Positions 1 through 8,899 of a stretch of DNA of 64,000 nucleotides are shown here, piece by piece (positions within the stretch are counted from its first letter, which is position 1; each line of letters begins with the position of its first letter). The stretch is taken from contig DWXV01000059.1 of NCBI GenBank assembly GCA_019119025.1, positions 1 to 64,000 on the forward strand, read 5' to 3'. Position numbers and translations under genes: made by a program. The notes beneath the pieces were generated by a model. The model ran no database searches. It had not been told where the DNA came from and saw only the letters and a list, made by a program, of their open reading frames with translations. This DNA comes from Candidatus Allofournierella excrementigallinarum (GTDB lineage: Bacteria > Bacillota > Clostridia > Oscillospirales > Ruminococcaceae).

Positions 1-45
1 CACGAATTCCAGTTGTCCTCGATTTTCTGCGTTCTTTACCAGCAT
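1..45 (-). CDS. N-terminus of probable IS1182-like transposase (partial at left edge)
   Basis: An ATG at 45-43 opens 15 codons that stay open to the window edge and read MLVKNAENRGQLEFV. From memory of the family, IS1182-type DDE transposases often begin with a short 'ML..N..NR.QLEFV' segment, so this is probably the start of an insertion sequence lying outside the window. A GGGTGAG ribosome binding site sits just upstream and TATAAT lies at 63-68. Only 15 residues are visible, so the assignment is an inference. Confidence 0.4.
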   Translation of the reverse strand, partial: MLVKNAENRGQLEFV

Positions 46-62
46 TTTTCTCACCCTGCTCC

Positions 63-68
63 ATTATA
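63..68 (-). promoter_or_regulatory. -10 box for the edge transposase-like gene
   Basis: Read leftward the sequence is TATAAT, placing the transcription start about 10 bases before the ATG at 45. No good -35 is found at 16-18 bases; TTGTCG at 89-94 would need a 20-base spacer. Confidence 0.35.
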
Positions 69-92
69 CCGCATTTCTTCCCTTTATACGAC

Positions 93-120
93 AAAAAGGC
101 CACCGAAAGGTGACCTTTTT
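93..120. terminator. Bidirectional intrinsic terminator
   Basis: Arms 93-104 and 109-120 pair around a GAAA tetraloop with one C/A mismatch. The arms end in an A-tract and a T-tract, so the hairpin is followed by a U-run on both strands. It can end leftward transcripts from ispH-rpsA. Confidence 0.7.
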
Positions 121-130
121 CGACAAGCTG

Positions 131-162
131 ACACCGTCTGCAAAAGCAGACGGTGTTTTTTT
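131..162 (+). terminator. Intrinsic terminator
   Basis: A perfect 11-bp stem (131-141 with 146-156) has an AAAA loop and is followed by a run of seven T on the + strand. It would stop rightward transcripts coming from the insertion-sequence side before they oppose ispH-rpsA. Confidence 0.7.
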
Positions 163-175
163 GGTTCGGAATGGA

Positions 176-2101
176 TCACTCGGCGTCCTCGGCCTCGTCG
201 TTGAGCAGGGCCTTCATGGACAGGCTGATGCGCTTCTTGTCGAAGTCCACATCCAGCAGCTTGACCTTGACCTCGTCGCCCACCTTCAGCACGTCGCTGA
301 CCTTCTCCACACGCTCGTTGCTGATCTCGCTGATGTGGACCAGACCGTCGATGCCGGGCAGGATGCGCACGAAGGCGCCGAACTTGGTGATGCTCACCAC
401 GGGGGCGGTGAACACGCTGCCGATGGGATACTCGTTCTGCAGCTTGACCCAGGGGTTGTCTTCGGCTTTCTTATAGCCCAGGGAGACCTTGTGGTTCTCG
501 GTGTCCAGAGCCTTGACATACACCTCGATGGTGTCGCCCACGTTCACCACCTCGCTGGGGTGCTTGATGCGGTTCCAGCTCAGCTCGCTGATGTGGCACA
601 GGCCGTCCACGCCGCCCACGTCCACGAAAGCGCCGTAGGCGGTGAGGCTCTTGACCACGCCGGTGTAGGTGTTGCCCACCTCGACGGTGGACCAGAAGGC
701 CTCGCGCTTGGCGGCATTTTCCTCGGCGGTGACCTTGTTGATGGAACCCACGATCTTGCGGCCGGCGCACTCGGTGATGACCAGCTTGACGTTCTGCTTC
801 ACCAGGGCGTTGATGTCCTCATCGCGGCGCATGGTGGCCTGGCTGCGGGGCACGAACACCTTCACGCCCTTGACCAGAACGATCACGCCGCCCTTGTTGG
901 TCTCGGTGACCACGCCTTCCATGACGGTGCCTTCCTCGGCGGCCTTGCGCACCTCTTCCAGGCCCTTCATGGCTTCCAGGCGCTTGCGGGACAGGTAGGC
1001 AACGCCTTCCTGATCGTTGACTTTTTCGACGACGAGGTCCAGCTTGTCCCCAACCTTGACCAGATCCTCCGCCTTGGCGTTGGGATCGTCGGTCAGCTCG
1101 CTGACCTTCACAAAGCCGGTGTGCTTGGTGCCGATGTCCACCTGCACTTCGTTGGGCGTAATGCTGGTAACAGTGCCCTCCACTACCTTGCCTGCGAACA
1201 CAGGCTTGAGATTCGCTTCGCTCTCGGCAAACATCTCGGCAAAGCTCATCTCGTCACGGATTTCTTCACTCATACTGTTAAGTACCTCCTCAATAATAGA
1301 CGATGGCGTGGAAGCCCCGGCTGTAACACCCACCGTTTGCACCCCGGAAAACCAGGCCGGATCCAGCTCCTTGGCCGTCTCCACCGTAACACACCGGGTG
1401 TGCTTTGCGGCGACTGCTGCCAGCTTCTGGGTGTTGGAAGAATGATGACCACCAATGACGACCATCAGGCCGCATTTCTGGCTGAGGTCTTCCGCCTCCT
1501 GTTGCCTCGTCCACGTCGCACTACATATTGTATCAAATATTTTGGCGTTTGTATACCCTTTTTTTATAAACGCGGCGCATTCTTGCCATTTTGTAACCTG
1601 AAACGTGGTCTGCGCCACCACAAAAATGGGCGTTTCGGGCGTTTCGGGGCCTTTCCAGTCCTTCAGCTGGGAAAGGTCGGAAAAGACGAACACCTCTTTG
1701 TCGGTGTGGCCCACGATGCCCTGCACCTCCGGGTGGGAAGCGTTGCCCGCCACCAGCAGCACCGCGCCCTCGTCGCTGGCTTTGCGGGCGATGCGGTGGA
1801 TCTTTGCCACAAAGGGGCAGGTGGCGTCGTGGTATTTGATGCCCGCCGCCTCGATCTGGTCATAGGCCGACTGGGGCACCCCGTGGCTGCGGATGACCAG
1901 TTCGTAGCCCGCGGGCACATCCGCCAGGGCGCCGGCGGTGACCACGCCCAGCTTTTCCAGTTCGGCCACGCACTGGGGGTTGTGGATGAGCGGCCCCAGG
2001 GTGGCCACCTTGTGGCCGGCGGCGGCCAGCTCGGTGGTGAGCTTCACCGCCCGGTCCACCCCGAAGCAGAAGCCGGCGGTCTTGGCCCGGATGATCTCCA
2101 T
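176..2101 (-). CDS. ispH-rpsA: Bifunctional HMBPP reductase (IspH) / S1 RNA-binding protein fusion
   Basis: The 641-residue protein has two parts. Residues 1-280 are IspH, the last enzyme of the MEP isoprenoid pathway, which reduces HMBPP to IPP and DMAPP. The three cysteines expected to bind its iron-sulfur cluster are Cys12 (GFCFGV), Cys95 (ATCPFV) and Cys193 (ICSAT), and the catalytic Glu lies in SHPEV near residue 125. From about residue 300 there are four S1 domains, the last two being the most typical ([12 protein letters not shown] and [13 protein letters not shown]). This fusion is known in many Clostridia, where the S1 part is annotated as ribosomal protein S1. The ATG is preceded by GGAGG at 7 bases. 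It is the last gene of the leftward block, 12 bases after plsC. Confidence 0.95.
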   Translation of the reverse strand: MEIIRAKTAGFCFGVDRAVKLTTELAAAGHKVATLGPLIHNPQCVAELEKLGVVTAGALADVPAGYELVIRSHGVPQSAYDQIEAAGIKYHDATCPFVAKIHRIARKASDEGAVLLVAGNASHPEVQGIVGHTDKEVFVFSDLSQLKDWKGPETPETPIFVVAQTTFQVTKWQECAAFIKKGYTNAKIFDTICSATWTRQQEAEDLSQKCGLMVVIGGHHSSNTQKLAAVAAKHTRCVTVETAKELDPAWFSGVQTVGVTAGASTPSSIIEEVLNSMSEEIRDEMSFAEMFAESEANLKPVFAGKVVEGTVTSITPNEVQVDIGTKHTGFVKVSELTDDPNAKAEDLVKVGDKLDLVVEKVNDQEGVAYLSRKRLEAMKGLEEVRKAAEEGTVMEGVVTETNKGGVIVLVKGVKVFVPRSQATMRRDEDINALVKQNVKLVITECAGRKIVGSINKVTAEENAAKREAFWSTVEVGNTYTGVVKSLTAYGAFVDVGGVDGLCHISELSWNRIKHPSEVVNVGDTIEVYVKALDTENHKVSLGYKKAEDNPWVKLQNEYPIGSVFTAPVVSITKFGAFVRILPGIDGLVHISEISNERVEKVSDVLKVGDEVKVKLLDVDFDKKRISLSMKALLNDEAEDAE

Positions 2102-2113
2102 GGCGTTTCCTCC

Positions 2114-2731
2114 TCACTCAAACCGGTTCTCGTCGTAGAGCTTCTGCCATGCGTCCAGCAGCAGCTGCTTATTCTGGCGCAGCCTGGCGGCGCTCTTGTG
2201 CTCGCCCAGATACAGCGCTTCGGCGGGGATGGGCTTGCCAAAGCACACCCGCACCCGGCTGAACAGCCGCATGCGGCCATGGCGGTAGATGATGCGGCAG
2301 GGGATCATGTCCACCCCGGCGGCGCTGGCGATGACGAACGCGCCGCTTTTCAGCTTGCCGGGCTCGCCGGTCTTGGAGCGGGTGCCCTCGGGGAAGATGA
2401 GCAGCCCCTGGCCGGCGCGCACCTTTTCGATGGCGTCGTCCACGGCGGTGGTGTCGCCCCGGCCCCGCGTCACACCGAACACCCCCACCTGATGGAAGAA
2501 CCAGGTGAAGAAGGGGTTGACGTGCATCAGCTCTTCCTTGGCCATCACCAGCATCTTTTTGCCCCAGAAGCGGGCCAGCACCACGAACACCGGGTCGATG
2601 GCACAGAGGTGGTTGGGCGCCAGCACGAAGCCCCGGCCGTCTTTGGGCAGGTTCTCCCGGCCCACCACCTTGATGGCAAAGCCCAGATGCCAGATCACCC
2701 ACGCGGCGCACAAAACGATCGCATAAAACAT
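2114..2731 (-). CDS. plsC: 1-acyl-sn-glycerol-3-phosphate acyltransferase
   Basis: This 205-residue membrane-associated PlsC-family enzyme adds the second acyl chain to lysophosphatidic acid to make phosphatidic acid. The family's HX4D catalytic motif is present as NHLCAID (His41, Asp46), and the substrate-binding motif FPEGTRSK is at 113-120. An N-terminal hydrophobic stretch (residues 1-20) can anchor it to the membrane. The ATG follows GAGGT. It sits 3 bases after cmk and 12 before ispH-rpsA, a housekeeping order common in Clostridia. Confidence 0.93.
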   Translation of the reverse strand: MFYAIVLCAAWVIWHLGFAIKVVGRENLPKDGRGFVLAPNHLCAIDPVFVVLARFWGKKMLVMAKEELMHVNPFFTWFFHQVGVFGVTRGRGDTTAVDDAIEKVRAGQGLLIFPEGTRSKTGEPGKLKSGAFVIASAAGVDMIPCRIIYRHGRMRLFSRVRVCFGKPIPAEALYLGEHKSAARLRQNKQLLLDAWQKLYDENRFE

Positions 2732-2734
2732 TGT

Positions 2735-3436
2735 TTACCTCACTTCGGCGCGGCGCGCCTTTTCCTTTTCCTGCCCCACCCGGCTGAGGATGAGGCTTTT
2801 GAGGGCCGCAAAGCTCTCTTCAAGATCCAGCTCGCTGGTGTCCACCAGCACCGCGTCCTCCGCCTGCTTCAAGGGCGCCGTTTCCCGGTGGGTGTCCTGC
2901 CAGTCCCGCTGGCGGATGTCCTCCAGCACGGTCTCGTAGTCCGCGGGCTGGCCCTTCTGCCGCAGTTCCAGCATCCGGCGCTTCGCCCGGGCCTCAGGGG
3001 AGGCGGTGAGGAAGATCTTGACGGTGGCGTTTGGCAGGATGACGGTGCCGATGTCCCGCCCGTCCATCAGCAGGTCGTGGGTGAGGGCCATGTTCCGCTG
3101 GGCGTCCAGCAAAAAGGCGCGCACCGCCGGGTGGGCGGACACGTCGCTGGCCGCCATGCCGATGGCCTCGGCGCGGATGGCCTCGCTCACGTCCTCGCCG
3201 CACAGCAGCACCCGCTGGGCGCCGTCCACATACTTCAGTTCCAGCCGGATGGAGGGCAGCAGGGCTTCCACGGCGGCGGCGTTTTTGGTGTCCGCCCCGG
3301 CGCGCTTTGCATACAGGCCGATGGCCCGGTACATGGCGCCGGTGTCCACATAGAGATAGCCCAGCTCTTTGGCGAGGCGCTTCGCCAGGCTGGATTTGCC
3401 GGCCCCGGAGGGGCCGTCGATGGCCACAGAGATCAT
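2735..3436 (-). CDS. cmk: Cytidylate kinase
   Basis: This 233-residue kinase phosphorylates CMP and dCMP. The Walker A loop GPSGAGKSS is at residues 8-16, directly after the first beta strand, as in the Cmk family, and DGRDIGTV follows further on. The start at 3436 is chosen because AAGGAG lies 11 bases upstream and the protein then begins at the family position (MISVAIDGP). An upstream in-frame start at 3472 would overlap the preceding gene and lacks a comparable ribosome binding site. The gene lies between the HI0933-family flavoprotein and plsC. Confidence 0.95.
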   Translation of the reverse strand: MISVAIDGPSGAGKSSLAKRLAKELGYLYVDTGAMYRAIGLYAKRAGADTKNAAAVEALLPSIRLELKYVDGAQRVLLCGEDVSEAIRAEAIGMAASDVSAHPAVRAFLLDAQRNMALTHDLLMDGRDIGTVILPNATVKIFLTASPEARAKRRMLELRQKGQPADYETVLEDIRQRDWQDTHRETAPLKQAEDAVLVDTSELDLEESFAALKSLILSRVGQEKEKARRAEVR

Positions 3437-3468
3437 CGGTTCAACGCTCCTTGTCGTGTCTTTATTTT

Positions 3469-4683
3469 TCAAAAGGCCCGCGCCGCCGCCTGGGCGGTGC
3501 AGAAGGCGATCTGCAGGTTATAGCCCCCGGTGTAGGCGTCCACGTCCAGCACCTCGCCGGCAAAGTAAAGGCCGGGGCAGAGCCTGGAGGCCATGGTGCG
3601 GGGGTCCACTTCTTTTACGTTCACCCCGCCGCTGGTGACGACGGCGTGGGCAAGGTCGCCCCGGGCGGCGATGGGCACCTGCCAGTGCTTCATCAGCTTC
3701 ACCAGTCTGCGGCGGCTCTCCTTGCCGATCTGGCTGGCTTTCAGCGCCGGGTCCACGCCCCAGCGCTCCGCCATCACCGGCTGCATGCTGGCGGGCAGCA
3801 GCTTTGCCAGCGCCCCCTGGGCGCTTTTCGCCCCCAGCAGCTGGAAGTCCCGGCACACCCGGGCGTAGAGCTGGTCCTCGTCCAGGGCGGGTTTCAGGTC
3901 GATCACCGCCGTCCAGCGGTGCTTTTCCATCTCCCGGATGTAGCTGGAGGCAGAGAGGGTCAGCGGCCCGGAGATGCCGAAATGGGTGAACAGCATCTCC
4001 CCCAGTTCGCTGAACACAGGCTTGCCGTCCCGCTCGAGGGTCAGGGTGACGTTGCGCAGCGAAAGGCCCATCATCTTTTTGCAGGCAGGGTCCGGGCTTA
4101 CCAGGCTGCACAGGCTGGGCACCGGCTCCACGATGGAGTGGCCCGCCTGTTTTGCCAGTTTGTAGCCATCGCCGGTGGAGCCGGTGCCGGGGTAGGACAC
4201 CCCGCCGGTGGCAATCAGCACACCGTCGGCGCGCAGGGTGCGGCCTCCCCTGGTGGCCACGCCGGCGCAGCGCCCCTCTTCCAGGCGGAGGCTCTTGGCC
4301 CCGTCCATCACGATGTTCGCGCCGGATGCGTAGCGCAGCAGCGCGGCGCGGATGTCCTCGGCCTTATCGCTGGCCGGGAACACCCGGCGGCCCCGCTCGG
4401 TCTTTAAGGGCACGCCCAGCGCCTCGAACAGCTCCATGGTGGCCGCGGGGGGAAAGGCGTGGATGGAGGAGAACAAAAACCGGGGGTTGGTGCGCACGTT
4501 CTGCAAAAAGGTAGTTTCGTCGCAGTCGTTGGTGACATTGCACCGCCCCTTGCCGGTGACCAGGATCTTCTTGCCGGGCATCCCGCTGTGTTCCAGCACC
4601 GTGACCCGGTGGCCCAGCCGGCAGGCCGCGCCCGCCGCCATCAGCCCGGCGGCGCCCGCGCCCACCACGATCAGTTCTGCCAT
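3469..4683 (-). CDS. HI0933/BaiN-family NAD(P)/FAD-dependent oxidoreductase
   Basis: The 404-residue flavoprotein begins with an FAD-binding Rossmann motif (GAGAAG at 8-13), followed by GKKILVTGKGRCNVTN, the signature of the HI0933 (YhiN/BaiN) family. It ends with a second FAD contact region (LYFAGEVLDVDAYTGGYN). The cellular substrate of most members is unknown; BaiN-type relatives act on bile acids, but that cannot be assumed here. The ATG is preceded by AAGGAG. The gene overlaps the upstream membrane-protein gene by 13 bases. It sits directly before cmk, an order often seen in Clostridia. Confidence 0.9.
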   Translation of the reverse strand: MAELIVVGAGAAGLMAAGAACRLGHRVTVLEHSGMPGKKILVTGKGRCNVTNDCDETTFLQNVRTNPRFLFSSIHAFPPAATMELFEALGVPLKTERGRRVFPASDKAEDIRAALLRYASGANIVMDGAKSLRLEEGRCAGVATRGGRTLRADGVLIATGGVSYPGTGSTGDGYKLAKQAGHSIVEPVPSLCSLVSPDPACKKMMGLSLRNVTLTLERDGKPVFSELGEMLFTHFGISGPLTLSASSYIREMEKHRWTAVIDLKPALDEDQLYARVCRDFQLLGAKSAQGALAKLLPASMQPVMAERWGVDPALKASQIGKESRRRLVKLMKHWQVPIAARGDLAHAVVTSGGVNVKEVDPRTMASRLCPGLYFAGEVLDVDAYTGGYNLQIAFCTAQAAARAF

Positions 4684-6368
4684 GGCACGTTCTCCTTCCA
4701 GAGGGTGAGGATGCCCGCCGCGCTGAACAAAAGCAGCAGCGGGTGCACGGTGGCCAGATACATCGCGTAGGTGCCGATGTTGAAGCTGGCCACCTCCACG
4801 AAGGCGATCATGAAGCAGCGCAGCAGCGCCATGGCGAAAAGGCCCGCCAGCAGCAGCGCCAGCATCCCCCGCCCGGGGGCGATGGGCCGCTTTTTGCGCG
4901 CGTCGCCCAGCAGCGCCGCCGCATTTTTGCCCTGCAGCGCCACCGCCGCCGCGAAGGCCGCCGGCATCGCCACGGCGTAGACGGCGCGCAGCGCTTCCAG
5001 GCCCAAATAGACCAGCCGCTGCACCGGGCTGTAATAGGGCAGCGCCGTGCCCGCCCGGGCGGCGGAGTTGGCGCGCTGGCCGAGGTAGCTTTCCCAGGCC
5101 GCCAGGTCCTGGGCGGGCCCGATCGAGAGGTTCTCCGCGTCATAGGGCTCGCACCCGCCGAAGGTCAGCGAGTACCACAGGCTGTGCAGGCCCTCTTTCA
5201 GCACCGGGCCCACATATTCCGCCCGGATGGGGGGGGCGGTGCCGGTGCGCTCGGGGCCGTTGGCGGGCAGCTCGCCCGCGTCGCACAGTTCGTTGATGGA
5301 ATCCGCCACGCCCTGCCAATACTCCTCGGCCTTTTGGGCGCTGTCGTAGACGCCCTCGTAATACGCCGCCTTGCGGATGGCCCAGTAGAAGCTGCCGGAT
5401 TGATAATCGTCCAGTTCCGGGTTGCGGAAGCTGTTCTGCAGGTCCTCGTCCTCTTCCAGCCACTTTTCCAGGGGGGCCAGGGCGGGCACCTTTTCATAGA
5501 GCAGCTGCCGCGCCTCGGCGTTCACGCTCACCAGCGGCTGCCACTGGCCCGCTTCCACTCTCGTCATGGCGCCCATGGCGGCGGAAAAGCCGCCGGAGGA
5601 AAAATCGCTCACGGTGAACACGCCGTAATGGGCGTAGTTCACGGCGCTGAAGGTCAGGATGCCCGCCGCCAGCAGGGCGAAGGGGATGGCCAGCGCGGCG
5701 CACCGGGCCAGTTTTTTCGCAAGGGGCATCGCCGCCCGCAGGGCGGTGATGAGCAGGATGAGGCTGCCCGCGGCGGCAAAGGGCAGCAGCCACATGCCGT
5801 CCTCCCGGGTGAGCCAGGCCAGAGCAAGGCCAAGGCCGGACATGCCCAGCCAGGGCAGGCCCTTTGCCAGCGCCCCCCGCCAGCGCAGCGCCCAGCCGCA
5901 CAGCCCCGCGAAGAAGAACATGCACAGGGCGGGGAAAATGTTGTCCCGGTAAACGCGCAGGGTAAAACTGGCGCTCACCACCGGGCTGAAGGCCAGCAGG
6001 GCGAACACCAGAAAGCGGCTTTTCTGCCGCCGCAGCACCGGGGCGAAGGCCAGCGCCGAGGCCAGCGCCCCGCCGCAAGCCAGCAGCTGGCCCGCCGCGA
6101 GATACGGGATGTGCAGCGCGTTGCAAAGCGCCAGCCACACCGCGAAGAACATGTGCTTTGAGAGGGTGAGCCAGTCGTACTCCCCCAGCCAGGCCCCGTC
6201 GGAGATGCTCTGGGCCGCACGGAACATCAGTTCGTCGTCGATGGGCGCGCCGTCCACCCAGACCCAGATCATCTGGAACCGGCTGATGGCCAGCTTTGCC
6301 AGCACCACCAGCGCCACGGCGGTCCAGAAGGCGCGGCGGCTCATATCCTTTTGAAAAAACTTTTTCAT
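4671..6368 (-). CDS. Polytopic membrane protein, possible GT-C glycosyltransferase
   Basis: The 565-residue protein is mostly hydrophobic, with about ten likely membrane segments. Between the first two lies an acidic motif Asp44-Asp45-Glu46 in the first outside loop, where GT-C enzymes (lipid-linked sugar donors) carry their catalytic acids. A long polar loop (roughly residues 290-430) precedes the last segments. I do not recognise a specific family. It follows the GtrII-like gene by 3 bases and is probably translated together with it; the ribosome binding site is weak. Transfer of a polyprenyl-phosphate sugar to a wall or lipid glycan is an inference. Confidence 0.7.
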   Translation of the reverse strand: MKKFFQKDMSRRAFWTAVALVVLAKLAISRFQMIWVWVDGAPIDDELMFRAAQSISDGAWLGEYDWLTLSKHMFFAVWLALCNALHIPYLAAGQLLACGGALASALAFAPVLRRQKSRFLVFALLAFSPVVSASFTLRVYRDNIFPALCMFFFAGLCGWALRWRGALAKGLPWLGMSGLGLALAWLTREDGMWLLPFAAAGSLILLITALRAAMPLAKKLARCAALAIPFALLAAGILTFSAVNYAHYGVFTVSDFSSGGFSAAMGAMTRVEAGQWQPLVSVNAEARQLLYEKVPALAPLEKWLEEDEDLQNSFRNPELDDYQSGSFYWAIRKAAYYEGVYDSAQKAEEYWQGVADSINELCDAGELPANGPERTGTAPPIRAEYVGPVLKEGLHSLWYSLTFGGCEPYDAENLSIGPAQDLAAWESYLGQRANSAARAGTALPYYSPVQRLVYLGLEALRAVYAVAMPAAFAAAVALQGKNAAALLGDARKKRPIAPGRGMLALLLAGLFAMALLRCFMIAFVEVASFNIGTYAMYLATVHPLLLLFSAAGILTLWKENVPWQN

Positions 6369-6371
6369 TTT

Positions 6372-7958
6372 TTACTCATACAGCCGGACCACCAGCACGT
6401 CACCGAACATCCGAACACATCCTTCAGCAGGCCACACGGGCATCGCCGCATACTCGTTGCTTTGCAGGATCGCTTCTTGTTCTTCTGCGCTGGCATAGGC
6501 AAAATTCGTTCCAAAATTATCGTTCATGAACACGTGGTAAGCATTGTCGCCAAAAAGGAGTGAATCCGTGTGGAGGCCCCGGATGTTCCGGCTCAGCTTA
6601 TTGCCATATTCCATCAGCGGCGTATTGCTTGCGGTCTCCACCGCCTTGCCCGCAAAATACACCTTTGTGTGGATGGAATACCCTTCCTGCACTTCCATTC
6701 GCGCAAGGACCCTGTTGGCGTTCGCCATGTCCCGTTCCTGGATGACCTGCAAAAGCCGCATCGATTGGTTGGCAACGAGAATGAAATGCCAGCTCATCAG
6801 AAGGACCGCGCCCAGGGTCACCCAGCGGGTCAGCTGCACAAGGTTCAGCCGGCTGGGGCGAAGCCAGTCCACAAACACGAGCGGAATCACCACGACCAGC
6901 CCGTTCGCAAACCCGTTCAAAGAGTTATAAGGGAAATTGCCCGGCTGAAGGATCGCCAGCGCCGTCGCCCCGGCCGGCAGAAGCAGAAGCCAAATACCTG
7001 CCGCGGCCCAGTGGGCGGCGAGCGCCGCGGCCCCTGTCAGGCCGCGCTCTTTCCCGCTTTTTACGATGAGGGCAGCCGCCAGTAGCGCCATCAGACCCAA
7101 AATGCCCCAGCCAAGCAGCTGCCAGGGCAGGCTGGTGGCATAAAACAGTTTGTCCATAAAGACATGGGCCGAGCCAAAATACAGCTCTTTGAGCACCCGA
7201 AGGCTCCCGGCCGGGTCCAGCTCTCCCATGGAGGAAAACCCGCCGTAATCGCTGGCGGACAGTCCCTGCAATTGCAGCATCAGCTTGGCGGAACCCATAT
7301 ACGCCAGGACGCCTGCGGCCCCCATCAGCGCCATGCGCCCCGCCGCCGGCAGAGCTGCACGGGCGCCGTTTCGCAGGCTCGCCGAAAAGCACACAAGCAG
7401 GCACAAAAGCACCGCCACGTCCAGATATGCCTGATAGACCGCCATGGACAGGCAGAGCAAAACCGCGCCCGCCGCAACGCCTTTCCATCCCGGAAGTTTG
7501 CAGGCGGCCAATACCGCCGCCCCCGCCAGAACCAGCGCCAACATGTACGGGTCGGCAGCGTAGGCAAACAGCAGCGTGGTGGTAAACGCCGGCAGCACCG
7601 CCAGGCAGCCGCCGATCACACCGCACAAAAGCGGCGTTTCCACCCGCAGCACTTCCACGAACACCACGGCAAACACGCCGAGATACAACAGGCTGAGCCA
7701 TGCGTTCAGCGCCGGGATCTCCATGTATGAGCTGATGGAACCTGCCCATTGCAAAAGCCACCGGCCCAGATACGAAGTGTTCTGCTCGTTGAAGGTAAAG
7801 TAGGGCGAATCGTCCACCTGGATGTAATTGGCCATTCGATAAAAATGGACCAGCAGCCCAGGCAGAACGGTTCCCCAGAACGCCCAGACCCATTGCGGTT
7901 TTATTCTCTTCTTCAGTTTGCTCAGAGTCTGCTCCGGGGCCGGGATCTCTCGCATCAT
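6372..7958 (-). CDS. GtrII-like glucosyltransferase membrane protein
   Basis: The 528-residue polytopic protein resembles the glucosyltransferase II (Gtr) family that moves sugars from a polyprenyl phosphate carrier onto surface glycans outside the membrane. Its first outside loop has Asp49-Asp50 (IQVDDSPYF), followed by a GRWLLQW segment, which fits that family; a soluble domain ends the protein. The neighbouring GT2 gene at 7973 is the expected GtrB-type partner that charges the carrier. Base composition is visibly less GC-rich than in the flanking genes, hinting at separate acquisition. The start is the first of two adjacent ATG codons, after GAGG at 9 bases. Confidence 0.72.
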   Translation of the reverse strand: MMREIPAPEQTLSKLKKRIKPQWVWAFWGTVLPGLLVHFYRMANYIQVDDSPYFTFNEQNTSYLGRWLLQWAGSISSYMEIPALNAWLSLLYLGVFAVVFVEVLRVETPLLCGVIGGCLAVLPAFTTTLLFAYAADPYMLALVLAGAAVLAACKLPGWKGVAAGAVLLCLSMAVYQAYLDVAVLLCLLVCFSASLRNGARAALPAAGRMALMGAAGVLAYMGSAKLMLQLQGLSASDYGGFSSMGELDPAGSLRVLKELYFGSAHVFMDKLFYATSLPWQLLGWGILGLMALLAAALIVKSGKERGLTGAAALAAHWAAAGIWLLLLPAGATALAILQPGNFPYNSLNGFANGLVVVIPLVFVDWLRPSRLNLVQLTRWVTLGAVLLMSWHFILVANQSMRLLQVIQERDMANANRVLARMEVQEGYSIHTKVYFAGKAVETASNTPLMEYGNKLSRNIRGLHTDSLLFGDNAYHVFMNDNFGTNFAYASAEEQEAILQSNEYAAMPVWPAEGCVRMFGDVLVVRLYE

Positions 7959-7972
7959 AATTCAAAACCTCT

Positions 7973-8899
7973 TTATTTCTGCAGTTTCTCCACGCCTTCG
8001 ATGAGGTAGCTCTGCTTTTTAAAGGTGAGGCGCACCAGCAGGTTCAGGTACTTCACCGCGATGGTGAGGATGAAGAACAGGCCCGAAAGCCCCGCCGAAA
8101 GCAGCAGCATGGTGGTGGTCCAGCCGGCGATGGGCTGCCCCAGGCAGAACACCGCCACCGTGTAAGCCATGGCCAGCAGGGTGAGGAACATCATCCCCAG
8201 GCTGATGCCCAGGCTCAGCTTGTAGCCCGCGTCGGTGTAGAGGGCGAGGCTGTCCACCGCTTTGTCCAGGCGGGGCTCGTCGTCCTTCGCCGCCGCGCCC
8301 TCAAAGGCCAGGCTGGCGCAGGCAAGGCCGCTGGCGGCATAGGCCGCCTTGCGGTAGGCCAGATCGTCGCTGATGGCTTTCACCCGGTTGACGGCCCGGC
8401 GGCTCACCAGCCGGAAGGCGTCGGTGGAGAGCTTATAGGGGCTGTTGCTGAACTTGTTGAACACCCGGTAAAACGCCGTGCTCATCAGCCGCTGGCGGCT
8501 GGGGCAGACGGTGACCACGTCAAAGCCGGCCAGGGCTTTCTGATAGGCCTGCCAGATGAGGTCCGGGTCACAGCCCATCGCCGGGCGGTCGAACTCGAAC
8601 ACGAAGTCGCCGATGGCGGCGTCGAGGCCGGCGTTCATCGCCTTTTCCACCCCCTGGCGCAGGCTCATGTTCACCACCGTCAGGGGCGCGGCAAGGTTTG
8701 CGGCGGCCCATTCCTTCACGGCGGGCACCGTGCCGTCGGTGCAGCCGTCGTTCACCGCGATCAGTTCATAGTGGGCGAAGTGCTGCGCCAGCACCCCGTT
8801 TAGGGCGGCGAAGAAATCCACCGCGGCGCGCCCCGCGTCGTGCAGGCAGACCACCGCCGAGATGAAATTGCTCTCTTTATTGTTATTGTTCTGGGCCAT
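7973..8899 (-). CDS. GT2 glycosyltransferase with C-terminal membrane anchor (GtrB/DPM-like)
   Basis: This 308-residue protein has a GT-A fold N-terminal domain with the nucleotide-sugar motif VNDGCTDGT at 49-57. Two membrane helices at about 225-285 match the GtrB/ArnC type that makes polyprenyl-phosphate sugars on the inner face. The usual DxD-like segment reads FEFD (101-104), somewhat divergent. The ATG follows GAGGTG at 7 bases and lies 17 bases inside the end of the FAD oxidoreductase gene. The GtrII-like gene directly downstream is the probable user of its product. Confidence 0.8.
   Translation of the reverse strand: MAQNNNNKESNFISAVVCLHDAGRAAVDFFAALNGVLAQHFAHYELIAVNDGCTDGTVPAVKEWAAANLAAPLTVVNMSLRQGVEKAMNAGLDAAIGDFVFEFDRPAMGCDPDLIWQAYQKALAGFDVVTVCPSRQRLMSTAFYRVFNKFSNSPYKLSTDAFRLVSRRAVNRVKAISDDLAYRKAAYAASGLACASLAFEGAAAKDDEPRLDKAVDSLALYTDAGYKLSLGISLGMMFLTLLAMAYTVAVFCLGQPIAGWTTTMLLLSAGLSGLFFILTIAVKYLNLLVRLTFKKQSYLIEGVEKLQK

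Noticed and set aside
110-3523. Very long open frame (1137 codons) on the + strand
   Set aside because: It lies antisense to four clear genes (ispH-rpsA, plsC, cmk and the end of the flavoprotein gene) and its translation is rich in His, Gly, Ala and Gln without any domain. Long antisense frames are expected in GC-rich DNA.
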